DNA of 20,676 nucleotides from Candidatus Segatella albertsiae (GTDB lineage Bacteria > Bacteroidota > Bacteroidia > Bacteroidales > Bacteroidaceae), in NCBI GenBank assembly GCA_002451555.1, contig DKCU01000074.1:44723-65398 (forward strand), read 5' to 3'. Under the pieces are notes generated by a model, which saw nothing but the letters and a program-made list of their open reading frames with translations, was not told the DNA's origin and searched no databases. Position numbers and translations under genes: made by a program. Positions 15,286 to 20,676 of this stretch are shown one piece after another. How positions within the stretch are numbered: the first letter of the stretch is position 1; the number at the start of each line of letters is the position of its first letter.

Positions 15286-16128
15286 ATGAAAATAAAAACT
15301 TTTTTTATCATAGGAATGGCTACTTTGGCCTTTGCTTCTTGCCATCGTGGTCCCAAGCCGCAAAGGCAGAAGATCAATATGCCCATCAGTATGTCAAAGC
15401 CTGCCAAAGGTGACAAAGCCATCTATGGGCTGGCCTGCATGGGATGTTCTGACACTGCGGTCGTGCTTCTTCCCAATGGAGGTGGTGACCCTATAAGATA
15501 TAACATACTCGACGCTTACAGAAAGCACCAAGTATTTGGCAACATTGAAATCGGAGATTGGATTTGCGTAATTCCATGCAGAGACAAAAATGAAAGAAAT
15601 GCCGCCGATATGGTCATCGACCTTGACAAACTCAAGGCCACTTGGACTTATCAGGTCATGCCGCACCTTAGAGATGTGTCCCACCTTTCCAAACGTCAAC
15701 AAGCCCGCATCCTTGCCAATATGCCAGACAGCATTGTCGAAACCTACATGGTGCCTCGCGAATATGGTTTCACACTGAAGAGAATGAGCGAAGCACGCTC
15801 AGTAGGTTACGTGATGGCAAACAGCAGCGTGGAGGATGACAGTCCTGTGGAATATCCCCCTGTTCCTCAATATACAGAGTGGCATGCGTACAACGGCAAG
15901 CTCATCTTGGTAAAGGGCAGGTATGAGTTTGGTGGCGTGGTATTCAACGAGAAGACCACCTACGACACTCTTTCCTTCGTCTATATGAAGGATGACTCGC
16001 TGGCTCTCCGTGACAGCCGTGGCAACATCCAGGGCTACCACCGCAAGACCAACGCTCAAGCTGCCAACGCCGCTGCACGTGCCGCAGCACTGAAGGCAGC
16101 CAACAAGCTTAAGCAAGAACTAAAATAG
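15286..16128 (+). CDS. Uncharacterised lipoprotein
   Basis: A 280-aa predicted lipoprotein. The start at 15286 gives a clean signal peptide MKIKTFFIIGMATLAFASC with lipidated Cys19 (lipobox FASC) followed by HRGPKPQRQ; the ATG at 15277 would add three residues. The body contains GLACMGCSDTAVVLLPNGGG with two close Cys, then mixed strands and helices. A beta-rich C-terminal part (KLILVKGRYEFGG and YDTLSFVYMKDDSLAL) looks like the end of a small lipocalin-like or copper-resistance-type barrel, but I cannot assign a family. The last 25 residues are an Ala/Lys/Arg-rich helix (AAARAAALKAANKLKQELK). It stands alone on the plus strand, divergent from the fucose/rhamnose operon and convergent with the HAD gene. 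Confidence 0.82.
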   Translation: MKIKTFFIIGMATLAFASCHRGPKPQRQKINMPISMSKPAKGDKAIYGLACMGCSDTAVVLLPNGGGDPIRYNILDAYRKHQVFGNIEIGDWICVIPCRDKNERNAADMVIDLDKLKATWTYQVMPHLRDVSHLSKRQQARILANMPDSIVETYMVPREYGFTLKRMSEARSVGYVMANSSVEDDSPVEYPPVPQYTEWHAYNGKLILVKGRYEFGGVVFNEKTTYDTLSFVYMKDDSLALRDSRGNIQGYHRKTNAQAANAAARAAALKAANKLKQELK

Positions 16129-16160
16129 GCACGTTTTCATTTTTGGAATCTTGTCGATTG

Positions 16161-16892
16161 CTAGAGAACATCCAAAATTTCCGAGAAATGAGAGATACGA
16201 CGGAGGCGTTCATGTTCGAACTCCTCCGTTTTTTCATGAGCCCAAGTCGTATGAAATGGGATGTGTATGGCAGAAGCTCCGATTTTCAAGGCTGGTTCAA
16301 TGTCACTCTTAAAGCTATTCCCCACCATCACCAATTCCTCGGGCTTTACCTCCAACTCCTTGCACAGACGGCGATATGCCTCAGGCTTTTTGTCGCTCAC
16401 GATGCTTACCACGTCGAAATAGCGTTGCAAGCCCGACCTCCAAAGTTTGTTCTCTTGGTCTTGCAACTCGCCTTTGGTGAAAACTGCAAGTTTATACTTG
16501 CGTATTTCTGTAGAAGACATACTATCCATCTTTTGCATATTTCTGAGTTTCGACAAGGTATCCTCCACACCTTCCAAAGGCTTGGCATCCAAGCGAAGCA
16601 AAGTTTTTCCCAATTCCACGATAGTACCAATCAACTTGGCAGAGACCTTGCCATCGCTCACCTTGACTGCATTTTCCACCAAGGAGATGGTAAAGGCTTT
16701 CACGCCATACCCCAAGTCCTCCATGTTTCCACTTTCAGTTTCAAAGAGAGCGGCGGAGATTTCCTCCTTGCTTCCATAATCAGAAAGCAAGTCACAATAT
16801 TCATTCTCTACGTCCTCAAAATAATTCTGCAATGCCCAGAGCGTGTCATCGGCATCAAAGGCTATTGCCTTGATATTTTCTATTTTTCTCAT
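16161..16892 (-). CDS. HAD-superfamily hydrolase
   Basis: A 243-aa cytoplasmic phosphatase-like protein of the haloacid dehalogenase superfamily. Motif I is FDADDTL (nucleophile Asp13, acid/base Asp15), motif II is Thr139 in AVFTKGE, motif III is a Lys at 168/169 in VSDKKPEAY, and motif IV is GNSFKSDIEPA with Asp197. A helical cap (about 20-105) follows motif I, as in subfamily I. The acidic residue of motif IV and the cap suggest a small phosphorylated metabolite as substrate, but which one is unknown. It has its own promoter at 16922-16955 and ends 32 bases from the convergent lipoprotein gene with no terminator visible. Confidence 0.88.
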   Translation of the reverse strand: MRKIENIKAIAFDADDTLWALQNYFEDVENEYCDLLSDYGSKEEISAALFETESGNMEDLGYGVKAFTISLVENAVKVSDGKVSAKLIGTIVELGKTLLRLDAKPLEGVEDTLSKLRNMQKMDSMSSTEIRKYKLAVFTKGELQDQENKLWRSGLQRYFDVVSIVSDKKPEAYRRLCKELEVKPEELVMVGNSFKSDIEPALKIGASAIHIPFHTTWAHEKTEEFEHERLRRISHFSEILDVL

Positions 16893-16921
16893 GTCTATTA
16901 TAAGTTTTCAAGCTATTGATT

Positions 16922-16955
16922 TGCAAAGGTAATGTTTTCCATTGAAACAAACAAA
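16922..16955 (-). promoter_or_regulatory. Promoter of the HAD hydrolase gene
   Basis: Minus-strand TACCTTTGCA (16922-16931) preceded at a 20-base spacing by TTTG (complement of CAAA at 16952-16955). The -33 element lies inside the T-run of the porin terminator. The leader to the ATG at 16892 is about 25 bases. Confidence 0.75.
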
Positions 16956-16993
16956 AAAACGTGCGACAATCTTTTTGAAAGATTATGCGCACG
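16949..16993 (-). terminator. Rho-independent terminator of the porin gene
   Basis: CGTGCG (16960-16965) pairs with CGCACG (16988-16993) and AATCTTT (16968-16974) with AAAGATT (16978-16984), closing a 3-base loop with a small internal bulge. On the minus strand the stem is followed by a run of seven T then GTTTG. It lies 12 bases after the porin stop codon. Confidence 0.88.
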
Positions 16994-17004
16994 CCATTTT
17001 CTAC

Positions 17005-18045
17005 TTAGAATTTTGTCACAAACTCAATGACAAACTTGTCCTTTTCCGAAGTCTTTGCCACACCACCGTTTCTGTAAAAATACTTCTCGTAGTTGATACG
17101 GATGTCGGAGACGAATGGTTTAGCCAAGCTCAAGGTTACACCGCCCGTCATACGATGACGTTTGTAGTCATTGATTTTCAATACTCCCATGTTGCCATCC
17201 GTTGCATCATAGCGTGTTCCGTCGCTGTGGTCGCTCATGAAATCATATCGAGCCAACGGCGAGACCTTTCGGATAAGACACTTCTCATTGCGAACAGGGA
17301 TGTCATAGCATACGAAACCATCGAAAGCATGAACGTCATGGAAGGCTTTTTTAGAATAGTGCTTGTAGAGATACTCCGCCTCAGCGATGAGCCCGCCCTT
17401 GTGGAAGGTAACGCCGCCATCATACATCGTCACCGTTACATCGGAAGGCTTCACTTTCTGCGTGCTCAGCACAAGGTTAGCGTTCGGAAACAGGAACTGT
17501 GCTTTCGCCGAATAGTTGATGCCTTTGGTCCAGAAATCCTTCTGGTTGGTCAAACCTGAGCCATTGAAAACACCAGCATTCACCACGATGGGAAAACCGA
17601 CGTTCCAAGTATATCCAATCTCCGCACCAACGTCACGCACGTTTCCCACCTGTTTGGCTATGAAAGAACGGTTTGCGAAATACTGCTGGTGAGGAGAACG
17701 GTGAGCATCTATGGTGAAAGGCACACGCTCCTGCCCAATGGTAAACTGGAGGGTACTCCAAGGCTTGATACGAGTATAGGCATCGAGCATCTTTATCTTG
17801 CCCTCGTCACAAAGGTCTATCTCTGCCTTGTAGCTCACTTCCTTGGTTACGTTTCCTGTGACATTGATACGAGCGGTACGAACCTCAAATCGTCCCTCGC
17901 CTTCCTCAGTTTGATACTCATACTTAGAACGGATGGTGCCACCGATCTTTGGTGTCTTATCAACTTGTTCCTGCCCATCATTCTGAGCCATCGCCGCCAT
18001 GCTTGCCAATGAGAGCAAGAGCACAGCCATCGTCTTTCTTTTCAT
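17005..18045 (-). CDS. OprO/OprP-type outer-membrane porin
   Basis: A 346-aa outer-membrane beta-barrel of the phosphate-selective porin O/P family. A signal peptide (MKRKTMAVLLLSLASMAAMA, cut before QNDGQ) is followed by repeated amphipathic strands. Family segments include YKAEIDLCDEGKIKMLDAYTR (about 71-91), the QERVPFTIDAHRSP region (104-117) and DVGAEIGYTWN. The sequence ends in FVIEFVTKF, whose terminal Phe is the usual barrel-assembly signal. The family name implies phosphate or polyphosphate uptake, but in Bacteroidota the solute is generally not known and nothing here settles it. It has its own promoter and terminator, so it is a single-gene unit. Confidence 0.88.
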   Translation of the reverse strand: MKRKTMAVLLLSLASMAAMAQNDGQEQVDKTPKIGGTIRSKYEYQTEEGEGRFEVRTARINVTGNVTKEVSYKAEIDLCDEGKIKMLDAYTRIKPWSTLQFTIGQERVPFTIDAHRSPHQQYFANRSFIAKQVGNVRDVGAEIGYTWNVGFPIVVNAGVFNGSGLTNQKDFWTKGINYSAKAQFLFPNANLVLSTQKVKPSDVTVTMYDGGVTFHKGGLIAEAEYLYKHYSKKAFHDVHAFDGFVCYDIPVRNEKCLIRKVSPLARYDFMSDHSDGTRYDATDGNMGVLKINDYKRHRMTGGVTLSLAKPFVSDIRINYEKYFYRNGGVAKTSEKDKFVIEFVTKF

Positions 18046-18077
18046 GTCTTGTAATTTTATGCTTATTGATTTTCGGC

Positions 18078-18087
18078 TGCAAAATTA
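18078..18087 (-). promoter_or_regulatory. Promoter of the porin gene
   Basis: Minus-strand TAATTTTGCA, followed by GCC. The start codon is about 32 bases downstream. The 14-base block GGCTGCAAAATTAC (18075-18088, plus strand) is identical to the MFS promoter at 19414-19427. No good -33 element is visible. Confidence 0.7.
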
Positions 18088-18149
18088 CAGAGACAATGTT
18101 TCTATCATGCGACACAGATATTACAAAACGATGAAAAAGCTTGCAAATA

Positions 18150-19340
18150 TTAGATTCGCTTACTCACTTTTCCTGCGATAAAGGCGATAAAGAGACCGAA
18201 GCAAGCGGCAATGCTGATGGCGATGCGAAGATTCGTAGCCTCGGAGAGCCAACCAATGATAGGAGGTCCTACCAAGAAACCGAAGAAGCTGATGCTCGAA
18301 ACGATGGTGATGGCAATGCTCGCCTTCATCGTACCGAGCTTTCCTGCGATACTATAGCAGATAGGCACTGAAGAAGAAATGCCGAAACCTACGAGCAGGA
18401 AGCCCAAGGTTGCAGTCACAAGATAAGGCAAGGCGGCTGCCAACCACAAGCCCGAAACAATCAGCATGCCACATACCTTCAGCACTTTCGATGGTCCATA
18501 CTTCGTCACAAAGCCATCGGCAAGGAATCTTCCCAATGTCATTGCTCCCATTCCCGCCACATAGCCCGCACGGATGAATGCCTCATCAGGCTTCACTACG
18601 GAAGAGAAATACACACTACTCCAGTCATATACTGTTCCCTCGCAAAACATACCACCGAATCCCATCAGCCCCAACAAGAACAAGGTGGAGTCGATGGTCT
18701 TGAAGGAGAACTTCGGAACATCCTCTTCCTCAGCCTTCGCCATGTCATCGTTCACGAGATAACGGAAACCGATGGCGATAATCAGATAACTCATCACCAA
18801 GATGCAACCGAAATGCACCTGTGTGCTCAGCAGCATATTGGCGAATACCGCTCCGATAATGCCTCCAGCGAAACCGCCCAAGCTCCACAAGCCATGAAAC
18901 GACGACATGATGTTGCGCCCATACAGTTTCTCTAACAAGCAAGCCTGTGTATTGGTGGCGATGTTCATCAAGTTCGCCATCATGCCAAAAGCTACCAGTC
19001 CCAGGATGAGGTGAAACACCGTGGTGCTACAGCCGATGCAGAACAAGGCGAGGGCATAAAGCACTTCCGACAACACCAGCATCTTCTTGCTGCCAAACTT
19101 GCTCACCAAGATGCCCGAAAAAGTCATCATCAGGAGTTGCCCGATGGGAATGGCGAAGAGAACTGCCCCCAACTGTCCGTTGCTGAGATGCAACAGATGC
19201 TTCACGTCAGGAATGCGACTTGCCCAACTGGCAAACACCACGCCGGGCACGAAATAATAAGCCGCAACCGCCACTCGCTTGCGAGCCAAATCACTCAAGT
19301 TATTCAATCTACTCAAACCTTTCATCTTATTCAATGTCAT
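18150..19340 (-). CDS. MFS transporter (YbjJ-like)
   Basis: A 396-aa inner-membrane transporter with about twelve hydrophobic helices. The first helix region (VVFASWASRIPDVKHLL) and the loop GILVSKFGSKKM, which is the MFS motif A between helices 2 and 3 (about 76-87), match the YbjJ-like branch of the major facilitator superfamily. A central polar loop (VNDDMAKAEEEDVPKF, about 197-212) joins the two halves. The substrate is unknown; relatives are annotated only as MFS proteins. The ATG at 19325 (MKGLSRL) is a possible alternative start. It is read from the promoter at 19417-19426, divergent from the AAA-ATPase gene. No terminator is visible before the porin promoter. Confidence 0.88.
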   Translation of the reverse strand: MTLNKMKGLSRLNNLSDLARKRVAVAAYYFVPGVVFASWASRIPDVKHLLHLSNGQLGAVLFAIPIGQLLMMTFSGILVSKFGSKKMLVLSEVLYALALFCIGCSTTVFHLILGLVAFGMMANLMNIATNTQACLLEKLYGRNIMSSFHGLWSLGGFAGGIIGAVFANMLLSTQVHFGCILVMSYLIIAIGFRYLVNDDMAKAEEEDVPKFSFKTIDSTLFLLGLMGFGGMFCEGTVYDWSSVYFSSVVKPDEAFIRAGYVAGMGAMTLGRFLADGFVTKYGPSKVLKVCGMLIVSGLWLAAALPYLVTATLGFLLVGFGISSSVPICYSIAGKLGTMKASIAITIVSSISFFGFLVGPPIIGWLSEATNLRIAISIAACFGLFIAFIAGKVSKRI

Positions 19341-19416
19341 CCTATTCTATACCGATTATTATATAGAGGTACCTATTTATTATATAAAGAGATTCCTATT
19401 TTTATCTATTTGTGGC

Positions 19417-19426
19417 TGCAAAATTA
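19417..19426 (-). promoter_or_regulatory. Promoter of the MFS gene
   Basis: Minus-strand TAATTTTGCA, followed by GCC. It leaves a leader of about 75 bases before the ATG at 19340, longer than at other genes here. No TTTG -33 element at the usual spacing. Confidence 0.68.
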
Positions 19427-19510
19427 CGAAAAAAAACGCATATTTGTGAACAAACCATACAAATCAAGCAAGTTTTTTGCGGAATCGGCTCACAATTCAT
19501 TTTTTTTGGC

Positions 19511-19520
19511 TAACTTTGCA
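19511..19520 (+). promoter_or_regulatory. Promoter of the AAA-ATPase/DUF1703 gene
   Basis: TAACTTTGCA matches the -7 element. The start codon follows about 30 bases later at 19550. No TTTG -33 element is found at 19-20 bases upstream. Confidence 0.68.
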
Positions 19521-19549
19521 CAAAGAATATATCATAAACAACAAACATC

Positions 19550-20676
19550 ATGGATAGTGTAAAAAGAGTACCATACGGAGTTTCTGATTTCATCGACATC
19601 ATCAAGAGGAACCAGTATTATGTGGACAAAACGATGTACATCCCATTGTTAGAGGACCAGCCCGACAGCTTGTTCTTCATCCGCCCGCGCCGTTTCGGCA
19701 AGAGTCTTTTGCTCAGCATGTTGGCAGCTTACTATGATTGCAGCTTGAAAGAACAATTCCAAGAGCTCTTTGGCAATCTATGGATAGGCTCCCACCCTAC
19801 CCCTCTCCAAGGCAGATACCAAGTGTTGAGCCTCGACTTCTCCAAGATAGGAGGCGAAATCAATGTCTTAAGAGAGAACTTCGAAGCTTACTGCAATACT
19901 TGCCTCGACATTTTTATGGATAAGTATCACGAAGCTTACCCAAAGAAAACAGTGGAATCGTTCTACAATGCGCCGACTTTCCATGAAAAGATAGCCATCC
20001 TTGACCGAAAGGCTCGTCAACTGGAAATTCCATTGTATCTCATCATCGACGAATACGACAACTTCACTAACGTGGTGCTCAATGAGCACGGCGAAAAGGT
20101 GTATTGGGCTCTAACCCATGCCAGCGGATTTTATCGAGATGTCTTTAAGAAGTTCAAGGGTATGTTCGAGCGCATCCTCATCTCTGGAGTCAGCCCTGTC
20201 ACTCTCGATGATTTGACAAGCGGTTTCAACATCGGCTGGCACATCTCTACCAAATCTGAGTTCAACCATATGTTGGGCTTCTCAACAGAAGACGTGGAAG
20301 ATATGTTCAACTATTACAAGAAAGACGGTAAGCTGCCTGCCAACTGCGATATACAGGCGATGATAGCCGAGATGAAGCCTTGGTACGACAACTATTGTTT
20401 CTCAGAAGATGCACTTCGCACCCAAAGCAAGGTATTCAATTGCGACATGGTACTCTACTATCTTCGCAATTACATGACAACGGGAGAAGCACCTAAAGAG
20501 ATGATTGACCCCAACACCAAGACAGACTATAACAAGATGAAGAAACTTCTGCAGCTTGACAAACTTGATGGCGACCGCAAGGGCGTAATCTACGAGATAG
20601 CAGAAACAGGTCAAATTGTCTCCAAACTGGAAACTTCATTTCCAGCAAGAATGTTGGTTAATCCTCAGATGTTCAC
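19550..20676 (+). CDS. AAA-ATPase-like / DUF1703 protein, 3' end outside window
   Basis: The frame is open from the ATG at 19550 to the end of the window (375 complete codons). The N-terminus (RVPYGVSDFIDIIKRNQYYVDKT) and the modified Walker A RPRRFGKS (45-52) mark the AAA-ATPase-like family (PF09820). The Walker B-type LIIDEYDN has Asp167-Glu168. Relatives continue into a DUF1703 PD-(D/E)XK nuclease-like domain, which would lie beyond the window edge. The cellular role is unknown. The family is very abundant, often in many copies per genome, in gut Bacteroidota. No frameshift or stop is seen in the visible part. Confidence 0.88.
   Translation, partial: MDSVKRVPYGVSDFIDIIKRNQYYVDKTMYIPLLEDQPDSLFFIRPRRFGKSLLLSMLAAYYDCSLKEQFQELFGNLWIGSHPTPLQGRYQVLSLDFSKIGGEINVLRENFEAYCNTCLDIFMDKYHEAYPKKTVESFYNAPTFHEKIAILDRKARQLEIPLYLIIDEYDNFTNVVLNEHGEKVYWALTHASGFYRDVFKKFKGMFERILISGVSPVTLDDLTSGFNIGWHISTKSEFNHMLGFSTEDVEDMFNYYKKDGKLPANCDIQAMIAEMKPWYDNYCFSEDALRTQSKVFNCDMVLYYLRNYMTTGEAPKEMIDPNTKTDYNKMKKLLQLDKLDGDRKGVIYEIAETGQIVSKLETSFPARMLVNPQMF

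Noticed and set aside
19444..19495. TTGTGA ... TCACAA inverted hexamers between the MFS and AAA-ATPase genes
   Set aside because: Six bases at 40-base spacing is within chance for AT-rich DNA; no third copy seen.
19550..20676. Mobile element or defence island at the right end
   Set aside because: The AAA-ATPase/DUF1703 gene alone is not evidence of a defence system; no integrase, repeat boundary or partner gene is visible.

Overview
The window comes from a member of the Bacteroidota, most likely a gut Bacteroidales genome of the Prevotella/Segatella type. Three things point there. Promoters carry the phylum's TAnnTTTG -7 element instead of TATAAT. Ribosome-binding sites are mostly absent. 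The gene content includes a Bacteroidota-type LptD, a GDP-fucose synthase with insertions, an OprO/P-like porin and a DUF1703-type AAA-ATPase. The genus is an inference. The DNA looks chromosomal: I see no insertion sequence, integrase, phage gene or CRISPR array.

Layout. Positions 1-50 are the 3' part of a tRNA-Arg(CCG), followed after 39 bases by pepT (90-1313) and a Kef-type cation/proton antiporter (1444-3705) that ends in a hairpin over its own stop codon. An AT-rich gap leads to an unlisted 46-codon membrane microprotein (4024-4164) with its own promoter and terminator. The minus strand then carries lptD (4324-7161) behind an HD-domain hydrolase (7178-7714), a long inverted repeat, and a 5S/OadA-like carboxyltransferase (7851-9626) whose biotinyl-like domain lacks the biotin lysine. 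Further right on the minus strand is a nucleotide-sugar operon read as fcl, rfbC, rfbD, rfbB and an uncharacterised 424-aa gene (15062 down to 9741).

A divergent promoter pair at 15100-15263 separates this operon from a plus-strand lipoprotein (15286-16128). The minus strand then carries a HAD hydrolase (16161-16892), a porin (17005-18045) and an MFS transporter (18150-19340). A second divergent promoter pair serves the MFS gene and an AAA-ATPase/DUF1703 gene that runs off the right end.

How they fit together. Much of the window serves the cell envelope: LptD inserts LPS in the outer membrane, fcl and rfbBCD supply activated fucose and rhamnose for surface glycans, and the porin and transporters move solutes. 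Metabolic and housekeeping genes are interspersed.

The clearest unusual items are the biotin-less carboxyltransferase, the 46-aa microprotein unit, the uncharacterised last gene of the sugar operon, dispersed GTTAA-type intergenic repeats, hairpins or palindromes placed over stop codons, and a very uniform extended promoter motif TAnnTTTGCA found at eight sites. I did not find a convincing new multi-gene system.
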